From IDS-8 sp040902105 (GTDB taxonomy: Bacteria > Pseudomonadota > Gammaproteobacteria > Steroidobacterales > Woeseiaceae): a stretch of DNA of 16,992 nucleotides. Made by a program: the position numbers and the translations under genes. The notes under the pieces were generated by a model. That model was not told the origin of the DNA, made no database searches, and saw only the letters and a list, made by a program, of their open reading frames with translations. The stretch covers positions 1-16,992 of the forward strand of contig JBBDXW010000060.1 of assembly GCA_040902105.1 (NCBI GenBank), given 5' to 3'. Below are positions 1-7,686 of this stretch, piece after piece. Within the stretch, counting starts at the first letter, position 1; each line of letters starts with the position of its first letter.

Positions 1-47
1 GTGAACCCATCCATGGGGGCTTCGCAAAAACATCCATGTTTTTGACG
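1..47. repeat. Pair of short palindromes centred on CATCCATG
   Basis: Two small palindromes sit 23 bases apart at the left edge. The first is CCCAT-CC-ATGGG at 6-17. The second is CAAAAACAT-CC-ATGTTTTTG at 25-44, with perfect 9-base arms. Both share the centre CATCCATG although their arms differ. They lie beyond the 3' end of chrA, and the second could fold as a weak terminator-like hairpin in a chrA transcript. The design resembles a dispersed REP-like intergenic repeat, but only this one locus is in view and its left part may be cut off. Bases 48-115 show nothing else I can name. Confidence 0.5.
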
Positions 48-115
48 ATCCTGAACAGCCCTCCCCCCAAGCGAGGCTCCGCCGCCCGACGCTGTGCCCG
101 TTCATGACCGATGCT

Positions 116-1342
116 CTAACGAAATGCCTGTAGTCCTGCGCCTCCGGCAGCTGTGGCGATTACGACCAGCCAGGGCGGGAGTTTCCAGAACGTGAGCATG
201 AGGAATGCAATGACTGCCAGGCCGAAATCCCCAGCGGATCGTATCGCGCTGGTCCACACGGGATCGTAGAACGCTGCGAGGAGGAGGCCGACGACGGCGG
301 CATTGATTCCGAGCGATGCGGACTGCGTTGCCTTTCGGTGCCGCAACGAGTCCCAGATCGGAAGCGCGCCATAAACCAGAAAAATGGAAGGCAGAAAAAT
401 TGCTGTCAGGCAAATGAGCGCGCCGCTCCACCCGTTCGGCGGTTGCTGCATGACAGTGCCGAGATAAGCAGCAAAAGTGAACAGCGGGCCGGGCACCGCC
501 TGTGCTGCGCCATAACCCGCGAGAAACTGGTCTTCCGAGACCCAGTTCGACGGCACGACCTCGGACTGCAGCAGCGGCAGCACAACGTGTCCGCCACCGA
601 ATACCAGGGACCCCGTCCTGTAGAAACTGTCGATGAGCAACAACGCCTGGTTGGGAAATTTCGAGGCCAGCAGAGGCAGTGCGACCAGCAACAGCGCGAA
701 AAGGGACAATGCAATGACACTGCGGCGGGTGCTGCCCCGGACATGCGCCGACGCATCTTCTACGTGCAGTGGTGCGCGCAGGAACATCCATCCCGCAATG
801 CCCCCGGCGACGATGACGCCGATCTGCACGATCGGCGCCGGCGATACCAGGATCACCACTGCGGCGATTACCGCGATCGTCGCACGCGGCACGTCTGCAC
901 AGGAAACGCGCGCCATGCCCGTGAGCGCCTGTGCGACAACGGCAACAGCGACCACCTTGAGCCCATGCAACCAGTCATGACTGAGCGTATCGCCCAGCGC
1001 GACGACGCCATAGCCGAACGCAATGAGCAAAAGCGCGGAAGGCGTTGTGAATGCCAACCATGCCGCCAGGCCGCCAGCGAGGCCTGCGCGCGATATACCG
1101 ATGCCGATGCCGACCTGGCTGCTGGCCGGGCCGGGAAGAAACTGGCAAAGCGCAACGAGATCGGCGTAGTCGCGCTCCGCGATCCACCTGCGACGAGAGA
1201 CGAACTCTTCGTGGAAGTATCCGAGATGCGCGACCGGACCGCCGAATGAGGTGAGTCCCAGCTTCAGGAATGCAGAGAATACGGATGCCAGGCGGCGATC
1301 CGAGGTTTTCGAGGGACCTCCGACAGGTTCACCGTTCGGCAT
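116..1342 (-). CDS. chrA: ChrA-family chromate transporter (long, two-domain form)
   Basis: A 408-residue inner-membrane protein of the CHR family, whose characterised members export chromate from the cytoplasm. The two homologous halves typical of long ChrA proteins are both present. The N-terminal half has FGGPVAHL at about 33-40 and QFLPGPASSQ at about 67-76. The C-terminal half has FGGGHVVLP at about 248-256 and QAVPGPLFTF at about 281-290. Hydrophobic segments fill most of the chain, with a polar linker near 192-207. The ATG at 1342 comes just before the first family motif; AGGG lies close upstream as a weak ribosome site. It follows lptE by 41 bases on the same strand, where holA is more usual, so it is probably an accessory insertion. 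Family membership is clear. The actual substrate is inferred, since many chromosomal ChrA proteins are untested. Confidence 0.93.
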   Translation of the reverse strand: MPNGEPVGGPSKTSDRRLASVFSAFLKLGLTSFGGPVAHLGYFHEEFVSRRRWIAERDYADLVALCQFLPGPASSQVGIGIGISRAGLAGGLAAWLAFTTPSALLLIAFGYGVVALGDTLSHDWLHGLKVVAVAVVAQALTGMARVSCADVPRATIAVIAAVVILVSPAPIVQIGVIVAGGIAGWMFLRAPLHVEDASAHVRGSTRRSVIALSLFALLLVALPLLASKFPNQALLLIDSFYRTGSLVFGGGHVVLPLLQSEVVPSNWVSEDQFLAGYGAAQAVPGPLFTFAAYLGTVMQQPPNGWSGALICLTAIFLPSIFLVYGALPIWDSLRHRKATQSASLGINAAVVGLLLAAFYDPVWTSAIRSAGDFGLAVIAFLMLTFWKLPPWLVVIATAAGGAGLQAFR

Positions 1343-1353
1343 GCACCCTGTCC

Positions 1354-1384
1354 GTTAAAAAGACTGGTCGCGACGCCGGGCGAC
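1354..1384 (-). terminator. Weak candidate terminator after lptE
   Basis: Read on the minus strand, GTCGC and GCGAC (1380-1384 and 1367-1371) can pair around an 8-base loop. A run of five T (1357-1361) follows a few bases later. It begins at the lptE stop codon and would separate lptE from chrA. The stem is only 5 bp, so this is a suggestion only. Confidence 0.25.
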
Positions 1385-1872
1385 TATTGAATCGACGAGA
1401 GCTGAATGAGCACGAGGCGAACCAAATCGTCCACGATTGCCTCGCGTAACAGTTCCTCTTCCCTGGCTTTGCCGAGCACGCGTGTTTCATCATAGGTGTA
1501 ATCGCGCGTGAGCGTCTGCAACTGTGGTTCCAGCAGGGTTCGCTCGCCGCTCCTCACCGTATAGTGAATGGAGTAGTACACCTCGAATTCCGTCGGCACG
1601 TTGCGAGCTGAAACCGACAGTACGCGCTGGCCGGTGTCGTCCGCCAGTACGGAAAATTCCGCCGTCGCGTCGACCGGCGATGCAACAACCTCCGCGCCGG
1701 CCCTTTCGAGTTGTTCGCGAAACCTGCGATAGAAAGGACTGTAGCGGTCGTCCGTCGCAATGTAGGTGCGAGCCATTTCCGGCGGGACGACAGGATCGCT
1801 GCGCAACTGGAAGCCACAGCCGGCGATCGACGTTGCCAGGGTGGCTGCAATGAACAACCTAAACCACGACAT
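1384..1872 (-). CDS. lptE: LPS-assembly lipoprotein LptE
   Basis: A 162-residue outer-membrane lipoprotein that plugs and assembles the LptD barrel, which inserts LPS into the outer leaflet. The start chosen is the ATG at 1872, giving MSWFRLF, a short hydrophobic stretch and a lipobox IAGC with the lipidated Cys at residue 19. An upstream in-frame extension would bury this signal and lies wholly inside leuS, so I reject it. The mature part begins GFQLRS, as is usual for LptE, and the length is near the normal size. The start overlaps the end of leuS by 14 bases, which suggests translational coupling. The leuS-lptE pair is conserved in gammaproteobacteria, where holA usually follows; here chrA follows. 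Lipidation would need Lnt, encoded three genes upstream in the same direction. Confidence 0.93.
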   Translation of the reverse strand: MSWFRLFIAATLATSIAGCGFQLRSDPVVPPEMARTYIATDDRYSPFYRRFREQLERAGAEVVASPVDATAEFSVLADDTGQRVLSVSARNVPTEFEVYYSIHYTVRSGERTLLEPQLQTLTRDYTYDETRVLGKAREEELLREAIVDDLVRLVLIQLSSIQ

Positions 1873-4309
1873 TGACCAGGCGCCCCGGTACGACAATGGT
1901 TTTCCGAATGGTTTTGTTCGCCACAAATCGGCGCACATTCTCGTCGGCAAGCGCCGTTTCAGAAATCGTCTCCCTGTCCGCGTCCGCCGAGACCGATATC
2001 CTGGCGCGCAATTTTCCATTTACCTGCACGACAATCTCGATCATCTCACGGACCCGCGCCGCCGCATCCGCTTCGGGCCAGCGCACGTTAACCGCCGCCG
2101 TGCTGTGGCCCAACGCGTGCCAGAGCTCATGGCAAATATGCGGAACGATCGGCGACAGCAGTAACACAACCGCTTCCAGGGCTTCGCGCACCACGGCCCG
2201 ACCCGCCGGAGACGAGTCCTCAAAGCGGTTAACGGCATTCAGCAATTCCATGACCGCCGAAACCGCAGTATTGAACGTATAACGCCTCCCGATGTCGTCG
2301 CTGACCTTGGCGATGGTCTCATGCGTTTTACGGCGCAGCGCTTTCTGCGCATCATCGAGACTGTCCTTGCCAGGCGGCGGCGCCGCACCGCCCGCTGCGT
2401 GCGCCTGCACCGCGCGCCAGAATCGCTTCAGAAAGCGGGAAGCACCCTGCACGCCCTCATCCGACCATTCGAGCGCCTGCTCCGGCGGCGCGGCAAACAT
2501 CATGAACAGGCGCACCGTGTCAGCGCCGTACTGGTCGATGAGTTGCTGCGGATCGACCGTGTTGCCTTTTGCCTTGGACATCTTGGCGCCATCTTTCAGC
2601 ACCATGCCCTGCGTAAGCAGATTCGTGAACGGCTCATCCGCCGCCGAAAGGCCGAAATCGCGCATGAGCTTTTGAAAAAAGCGCGCGTACAAAAGATGCA
2701 GAATCGCATGCTCGATGCCGCCGGTGTATTGATCGACCGGCATCCAGTAACTTTCGCGGCGATCCAGCATCGCGTCCGAGCTGTCCGGACAGGCATATCG
2801 CGCGAAGTACCACGACGATTCGACAAACGTATCGAAGGTATCCGTCTCGCGTTTCGCCGCCGCACCGCATTTCGGACAGGTCGTCTCAAAGAATTCCGGC
2901 ATCTGTTTCAGCGGCGATCCGACGCCCGTAAACTCGACGTCTTCCGGCAATACGACGGGAAGCTGGTCCTCGGGGACGGGCACCGCGCCGCATTTGTCGC
3001 AGTAAATGATGGGAATCGGCGCGCCCCAGTAGCGCTGCCGGGACACTCCCCAGTCACGCAAGCGATAATGCACGCTGCGCCGGCCGCGACCGGTTTCTTC
3101 GAAGCGCTGCGCAATTGCGTCGAACGCCTGTCGGTAATCGAGGCCGTCAAACTCGCCCGAGTTGACCAGGATTCCATAGTCCATACAGGGCGCGTCGGTT
3201 ACATCGACGTCGGTGCCGTCGGCCGGGCGAACGACCTGCACGATCGGCAGGCCGTGTTTTTTTGCAAACTCCCAGTCGCGCTGATCGTGGCCCGGCACGG
3301 CCATTACAGCGCCGGTGCCGTAACCCATCAACACGAAATTCGCGACCCACAGCGGAATTTCGTCGCCGCTGATCGGATGAATTGCGGAAATGCCGAGGGG
3401 CATGCCTTTTTTTTCCATCGTTTCGATGCTGGCCTCGGCCGCCTGGGTCTTTTTGCAGTCTTGCAAGAACGCCGCCAGCTCCGGATTGCCGGCTGCCGCC
3501 TGTTCTGCAAGCGGGTGCTCGGCGGCGACGGCCATGTACGTGACGCCCATGAGCGTATCGGGGCGCGTCGTGAATACCGAGAGCGGTTCGTCGGCGCCGG
3601 GCACGTCGAATGTCAGTTCGACGCCTTCCGATCGGCCGATCCAGTTTCGTTGCATCGTCTTGACAGGCTCCGGCCACCCGTCCAGGCGATCGAGGTTGTC
3701 GAGCAGCTCATCGGCGTAGGCCGTGATCTTCATGAACCATTGCGGAATCTCGCGCCGTTCCACGAGCGCGTCCGATCGCCAGCCGCGGCCGTCGATCACC
3801 TGCTCGTTTGCGAGAACCGTCTGATCCACCGGATCCCAGTTCACAATGGAGTTCTTGCGATAAACAAGTCCCTTATCGAACAGCTTCGTGAACAGCCATT
3901 GCTCCCAGCGATAATATTCCGGACGACAGGTCGTGAGTTCTCGTGACCAGTCATAGCCGTACCCGAGACGCTTCAACTGCCCACGCATGTAGTCGATGTT
4001 TCGGTAAGTCCATCGGGCGGGCGGAATGCCGCGCTGGATCGCAGCGTTCTCGGCCGGCATGCCGAACGCATCCCAACCCATCGGCTGCAACACGTGCTTG
4101 CCCTGCATCCGCTGATAGCGGGCGATAACATCATTGATGGTCAGTACCCGCACGTGGCCCATATGCAACTGGCCACTGGGGTACGGGAACATCGTGAGGG
4201 AATAGAACTTTTCCTTGTCCGGATCCTCGCCAACTTCAAAGCAGCGCGTTTCTTCCCAGTAGTCACGAGCTTCTTTCTCGACGGTTTCGGGATGGTACGG
4301 CTTGTTCAT
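1859..4309 (-). CDS. leuS: Leucyl-tRNA synthetase
   Basis: An 816-residue cytoplasmic class I synthetase that charges tRNA-Leu with leucine. The HIGH motif reads HMGH at 49-52. The KMSKS loop reads KMSKA at 576-580, with alanine instead of the usual last serine. The editing (CP1) domain carries TTRPDTLMG at 247-255 and HDQRD at 341-345. Two cysteine pairs (437/440 and 478/481) form a probable zinc site. DWGVSRQRYWGAPIP (419-433) and the SSWYFARY stretch near 498-505 are typical of LeuS. I chose the ATG at 4309, which begins MNKPYHPETVEKEARDYW; a TTG eight codons upstream is less likely. A 6-bp palindrome (CGTTAA/TTAACG, 4371-4391) and a TATATC (minus strand) lie upstream, so it may have its own promoter, but no convincing -35 is visible. 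Identity is certain. Confidence 0.98.
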   Translation of the reverse strand: MNKPYHPETVEKEARDYWEETRCFEVGEDPDKEKFYSLTMFPYPSGQLHMGHVRVLTINDVIARYQRMQGKHVLQPMGWDAFGMPAENAAIQRGIPPARWTYRNIDYMRGQLKRLGYGYDWSRELTTCRPEYYRWEQWLFTKLFDKGLVYRKNSIVNWDPVDQTVLANEQVIDGRGWRSDALVERREIPQWFMKITAYADELLDNLDRLDGWPEPVKTMQRNWIGRSEGVELTFDVPGADEPLSVFTTRPDTLMGVTYMAVAAEHPLAEQAAAGNPELAAFLQDCKKTQAAEASIETMEKKGMPLGISAIHPISGDEIPLWVANFVLMGYGTGAVMAVPGHDQRDWEFAKKHGLPIVQVVRPADGTDVDVTDAPCMDYGILVNSGEFDGLDYRQAFDAIAQRFEETGRGRRSVHYRLRDWGVSRQRYWGAPIPIIYCDKCGAVPVPEDQLPVVLPEDVEFTGVGSPLKQMPEFFETTCPKCGAAAKRETDTFDTFVESSWYFARYACPDSSDAMLDRRESYWMPVDQYTGGIEHAILHLLYARFFQKLMRDFGLSAADEPFTNLLTQGMVLKDGAKMSKAKGNTVDPQQLIDQYGADTVRLFMMFAAPPEQALEWSDEGVQGASRFLKRFWRAVQAHAAGGAAPPPGKDSLDDAQKALRRKTHETIAKVSDDIGRRYTFNTAVSAVMELLNAVNRFEDSSPAGRAVVREALEAVVLLLSPIVPHICHELWHALGHSTAAVNVRWPEADAAARVREMIEIVVQVNGKLRARISVSADADRETISETALADENVRRFVANKTIRKTIVVPGRLVNVVV

Positions 4310-4428
4310 CGGGATTCGTTCTGTGGTCCGCAATCGATCTGCTGCAAAGGCGGGAAGGATATAGCTTTCGCGTTAAAGGCGCAGCTTAACGGCAGGCGCA
4401 GGTTCCGCAGCGGCCGAGACTCGTACCA

Positions 4429-4529
4429 CGAAGAAGTCTGGCACAAAGCAGGGGCGCGGCGGCGGGGTGTCCGACAAAGCGAGTTTCCCGTGTCTGAGCG
4501 ACTCGAATACCCCGCCGCCGCACCCCTGC
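4429..4529 (+). repeat. Dispersed palindromic element, copy A
   Basis: Lies between lnt and leuS. Two 21-base GC-rich arms (4448-4468 and 4509-4529) are complementary at 20 of 21 positions and enclose exactly 40 bases (4469-4508). A 24-base stretch in the loop (4478-4501) is identical to the reverse complement of 8941-8964 in copy B. The left flank contains CTGGCAC (4438-4444), shared with all three copies. On the minus strand, the sense strand of lnt and leuS, the single mismatch becomes a G-U pair. It starts 22 bases beyond the lnt stop codon, so it would fold in lnt 3' RNA if transcription reads through. No transposase is nearby. Strand here is the one reading AGCGAGTTTCCC. Confidence 0.8.
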
Positions 4530-4551
4530 GTTGCCCGGAGCAGGTCCTGGT

Positions 4552-6084
4552 TCAGCGCCGTGACGCGCGCCGCAGCCGGGCACCGCGCCAACCGAACCAG
4601 CCGACTATCGACAGGGCGACAGTGACAACCGGCCAGTTGCCCACGATGGCGTACGGAGTCGCGCCTCCCAGCGGAGGCACGTCCATGGTCAGGGTCGCGT
4701 GCTGGAATTGCGGCGCGATCTGCAGCAGGTCGCCGCGCGGGCCGATGAAAGCGCTGATGCCGTTGTTGGTGGCCCGAACGACATAGCGGCCCGCCTCGAG
4801 GGCCCGGACGCGAGCGATTTCAAGGTGTTGATGCGGCGCGATGGAATCGCCGAACCATGCATCGTTGCTGACGTTGATGAGTATGGTGGCTTCGGGCAGC
4901 GCGTAAAGCTGCTCGGCGCCGTAGGCATCCTCGTAACAGATGGCAACGGCGAGCTTGTCGCCACCAGGCGTTTCGAGCAGAGCCTGTTGCGGCTCGCCGG
5001 GCGTCATGTCGCTGTACGGCAAACTCATCAGGCGCATCCATTCGCGCACTTTGTCCGGTACGGGAAAAAACTCTCCGAATGGCACCAGATGCCGTTTGCG
5101 GTAGACCTGGCGCGTGTCGCCGTCCAGCATCAGTACGCTGTTGTAGATGTGCGCGGCGTCAACCTCGAGGATGCCGAGCAACAGCGCTTGACGCCCTGCC
5201 CGGAGGTCGAGCTGCAGGAGTTCCAGATAGCCCTCGACCTCATCGACGGACGCAGGAATCGCGACTTCAGGCCAGACGACCAGCGCACTGTCGCGATGCT
5301 CAAGCAGCGAATTGCGGTAGAGGTCGAGCGTCGGCCCGAATTGTTCGGCCAGCCACTTGCGATCCTGCGACACACCGCCCTGCACGATCGTGGTCCTCCG
5401 CGGATCTCCATTGGATTCGGTCCATTGCACCCAGGACAAACCGGCCCCGACAAGCCAGGGCAATACGGCGATGGCCGCGGCAAAATGCCGCTGGCGGCCC
5501 GCACACTCCAGAACGACGATGAAGGCGCTGGCGCTGAGGATTACCAGAAAGGTCACGCCGTAGACCCCGAACAACGGCAGCCAACCCGCGAGCGGGGAGT
5601 CGATCTGGCTGTAGCCCAGGCTCATCCAGGGAAACCCGGTCAGGAACCAGCCGCGAAACCACTCGACAGCGACCCAGCCGGCCGGCGCAACCAGCACGAG
5701 GCGCCATGTATGGCCGCCGGCAAGCGCCGCGATCAGCCAGCCAATGGCGGCGAAATAACAGGCCATGACTGCGACCAGCCCGACCATCAGGAGCACGGCG
5801 ATCCAGACCGGCGCCTGTCCGAACACATGAATCGACGTGTACAGCCAGTAGGTGCCGAACAGAAACAGGCCGGCACCGAACCAGAACGCAAGCCGGGCGG
5901 CATCGCGCGGACGGGCATGAAGACAGGCGATCAGAACCGGAAATACGACGAGGGGAGCAATTCCAAAAAACCGCAGCGGCGCGAACGCGATGGTCATCAT
6001 CGCGCCCGCCAGAAAAAATGCGAGCCGCAGCGCGCCCGGGCGCACGTCGAGAAGGCGTCTCAATGAATGAGGGTCTGTAGACAC
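4552..6084 (-). CDS. lnt: Apolipoprotein N-acyltransferase
   Basis: A 510-residue inner-membrane enzyme that transfers an acyl chain from phospholipid to the N-terminal cysteine of lipoproteins, the last step of their maturation. The N-terminal 220 residues hold several hydrophobic segments, and a carbon-nitrogen hydrolase domain follows at about 230-465. The catalytic triad can be placed: Glu273 in WPEVAIP, Lys330 in YRKRHLVPFGE and Cys383 in AICYEDAYG. INVSNDAWFGDS (403-414) is also typical. The start is a GTG at 6084; the next Met is at residue 29, inside the first membrane segment, so a later start is unlikely. It lies 51 bases after corC on the same strand, in the conserved ybeZ-ybeY-corC-lnt order. 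Copy A of the palindromic element follows its stop. Confidence 0.97.
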   Translation of the reverse strand: MSTDPHSLRRLLDVRPGALRLAFFLAGAMMTIAFAPLRFFGIAPLVVFPVLIACLHARPRDAARLAFWFGAGLFLFGTYWLYTSIHVFGQAPVWIAVLLMVGLVAVMACYFAAIGWLIAALAGGHTWRLVLVAPAGWVAVEWFRGWFLTGFPWMSLGYSQIDSPLAGWLPLFGVYGVTFLVILSASAFIVVLECAGRQRHFAAAIAVLPWLVGAGLSWVQWTESNGDPRRTTIVQGGVSQDRKWLAEQFGPTLDLYRNSLLEHRDSALVVWPEVAIPASVDEVEGYLELLQLDLRAGRQALLLGILEVDAAHIYNSVLMLDGDTRQVYRKRHLVPFGEFFPVPDKVREWMRLMSLPYSDMTPGEPQQALLETPGGDKLAVAICYEDAYGAEQLYALPEATILINVSNDAWFGDSIAPHQHLEIARVRALEAGRYVVRATNNGISAFIGPRGDLLQIAPQFQHATLTMDVPPLGGATPYAIVGNWPVVTVALSIVGWFGWRGARLRRASRR

Positions 6085-6135
6085 CGTGGTCAGTGGTTAC
6101 GGCAACCGCGCAGGCACACGGCCGCTGATGCTACA

Positions 6136-6996
6136 TCATTCAGGCTGAATTTCCCGCTGTACCTGCAACGTGTCTATGCGACGCCGGTCGGCTTTCACGA
6201 CCCGGAATTCGAAGCCGCCGAACGTCAGCTTTTCGCCGCGGCGGGGCAGCCGCCCGAGTTCGTGCATGACAAGGCCACCGGTCGTATCGTAGTCGTCGTC
6301 CGGGAGGTTGGTCTCGAAATACTCGTTGAAATCCTCGATCCGGGTCAATGCGCGCACCAGGTAGGTGGACTGCCCCTCAGCGTCCGTCTCGGGCTGTATA
6401 CACGCTGCTTCTTGCGGATCGTGCTCGTCGTCGATCTCGCCGACGATTTCCTCGAGTACGTCTTCGATCGTGAGCAAGCCGGATACACCGCCGTATTCAT
6501 CGACGACAATCGCCATATGGTTGTGGCTGTCCCGAAACTCCTTGAGCAGAGCATTCAGCCGTTTGGACTCGGGAATGACCGCGGCCGGCCTCAGGTAATC
6601 CTCGATCCGGAGTTCGCCGCGCTGTTCGTTGCCGAAGTACCGCAAGAGGTCTTTGGCAAGCAGGACCCCGAGCACTTCGTCCCGGTCTTCACCGATAACC
6701 GGAAAGCGCGAGTGACCGGATTCGATAATGACCCGAAGCATTTCATCGAGCTTCTGGCTGCGCTCGATCACCACCATCTGGGAGCGCGGAATCATCACCT
6801 CGCGGACCTGGGTCTCGGCAACCTCGAGAACGCCCTGCAGCATATTCTGCTCTTCGGGATCGAAAGCGCTCTCCGCCTGCTGTAGTAAATCGTGTATTTC
6901 TTCGCGGCTCCAGGGGTCCCCCTTGATGGCGCGCACGACGCGCTTCAAAACTCCGGTTGACCCTGTGCCGCCGGTACTGGGCGGTTTGTCGTTCAT
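6136..6996 (-). CDS. corC: CorC/YbeX-type CBS-domain protein
   Basis: A 286-residue soluble protein with two CBS domains (about 68-125 and 135-192) and a C-terminal CorC_HlyC domain (about 207-284). Conserved stretches include REVMIPRSQM, HSRFPVIGEDRDEVLG, VVDEYGGVSGLLTIEDVLEE and TTGGLVMHELGRLPRRGE. Family members are linked to magnesium and cobalt homeostasis and CBS domains often bind adenine nucleotides, but the molecular role is not settled. I chose the ATG at 6996, giving MNDKPPSTGG; an extension upstream would run through a terminator-like hairpin. AGGAG (7011-7015) is the nearest ribosome site and is 14 bases away, which is long. It sits between ybeY and lnt as in other gammaproteobacteria, but the 123-base gap before it suggests separate control. 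Confidence 0.95.
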   Translation of the reverse strand: MNDKPPSTGGTGSTGVLKRVVRAIKGDPWSREEIHDLLQQAESAFDPEEQNMLQGVLEVAETQVREVMIPRSQMVVIERSQKLDEMLRVIIESGHSRFPVIGEDRDEVLGVLLAKDLLRYFGNEQRGELRIEDYLRPAAVIPESKRLNALLKEFRDSHNHMAIVVDEYGGVSGLLTIEDVLEEIVGEIDDEHDPQEAACIQPETDAEGQSTYLVRALTRIEDFNEYFETNLPDDDYDTTGGLVMHELGRLPRRGEKLTFGGFEFRVVKADRRRIDTLQVQREIQPE

Positions 6997-7033
6997 TAAA
7001 GTGATGTGGTCTCCTGACCTCTTATGGCAAGTC

Positions 7034-7059
7034 GAAAAAGGGCTATCCTGCCCTTTTTC
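7034..7059 (-). terminator. Terminator-like hairpin between ybeY and corC
   Basis: GAAAAAGGGC (7034-7043) and GCCCTTTTTC (7050-7059) are perfect 10-base arms around a 6-base loop. The A and T runs make it read as an intrinsic terminator on either strand, although the T run is inside the stem. On the minus strand it lies 61 bases past the ybeY stop and 37 bases before the corC start codon. It could end ybeY transcripts or act as an attenuator in the corC leader. Confidence 0.55.
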
Positions 7060-7102
7060 AACGCCGCGAGTCCGGCACATGCCCGGACGCGCTCCCGGCG
7101 AT

Positions 7103-7111
7103 ATTGTATCA
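7103..7111 (-). promoter_or_regulatory. Possible extended -10 promoter for corC-lnt
   Basis: The minus strand reads TGATACAAT, an extended -10 (TGn plus TACAAT, with TACAAT at 7103-7108). No good -35 is visible at 16-18 bases. Transcription would start near 7096 and would meet the hairpin at 7034-7059 before reaching corC. The position just after the ybeY stop codon fits an internal operon promoter, but the sequence evidence is slight. Confidence 0.3.
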
Positions 7112-7119
7112 GCTACGTC

Positions 7120-7605
7120 TCAGGCGTATGGGTCGGCAAAGCCCCGATCGGCCAGAATCCGCGTCTCGAGGCGCTCCATCTCGGCGGCCTCTTCCGCCGT
7201 GCGATGGTCGTGGCCCAGCAAATGCAGGGTTCCGTGGATCAGCAGGTGGCCCCAGTGACCCGCCGCAGACTTGCCCTGCTCGCGAGCCTCGCGCTCGACC
7301 ACGGGGCCGCAAATGGCCAGGTCGCCCAGCGTCCTTCGTGATCTCCTCGGGCGGCCGGCGGCCGCGCTCGAATCGGCGGCCGCGAACGCCAACACGTTGG
7401 TCGCCTTGTCCTTGTGCCGGAAACGATTGTTCAGGTCGCGGCTCTCCTGCTCGTCGACCACACGGACGACGATGTCGCAGGCACGGCCATCCTCGTCGTT
7501 CGACCAACGGATTGCGGCCTCGATCCAGCCGCGGATGTCGTCCAGGTCCGGCAGGCTGGCGACGTCGCAGGCGCGCTGCAGTTCCACGTTGACCGTCGCT
7601 TTCAT
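7120..7605 (-). CDS. ybeY: Endoribonuclease YbeY (rRNA maturation factor)
   Basis: A 161-residue zinc-dependent endoribonuclease family member needed for 16S rRNA 3' processing and ribosome quality control. The metal-binding H-x3-H-x5-H motif is complete at His124, His128 and His134 in HGTLHLLGHDH. The N-terminal part has the family stretches VRVVDEQES (48-56) and HKDKATNVLAF (64-74). Between Phe74 and LGD (93-95) the linker is long and basic (GRPRRSRRT), a few residues longer than in the E. coli protein. I chose the ATG at 7605 because residues from MKATVNVELQRACD align with the usual start; an upstream TTG would add 26 residues unlike the family. It follows ybeZ by 81 bases in the conserved order. 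A strong hairpin follows its stop. Confidence 0.95.
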   Translation of the reverse strand: MKATVNVELQRACDVASLPDLDDIRGWIEAAIRWSNDEDGRACDIVVRVVDEQESRDLNNRFRHKDKATNVLAFAAADSSAAAGRPRRSRRTLGDLAICGPVVEREAREQGKSAAGHWGHLLIHGTLHLLGHDHRTAEEAAEMERLETRILADRGFADPYA

Positions 7606-7686
7606 GAGAACCCGGCTTGATTCGCGATGCGCGTCCTGTGGTCGGCAAACCGGTCGACGCCCGGTGGCACCTTGCACCGACAACGC

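Noticed and set aside
2321..3946. A 541-codon plus-strand open frame opposite leuS, and similar long frames opposite lnt and miaB.
   Set aside because: These lie antisense to clearly identified genes and are rich in Arg, Ala and His, as expected for the shadow of GC-rich coding sequence.
4373..4591. A 72-residue minus-strand reading frame across copy A that shares the peptide SLRHGKLA with a plus-strand frame across copy B.
   Set aside because: The shared peptide comes from the 24-base identical loop core. The arms change as base pairs, not in a codon-like way, and the frame also runs into the end of lnt. It looks like open frame by GC-rich chance, not a gene.
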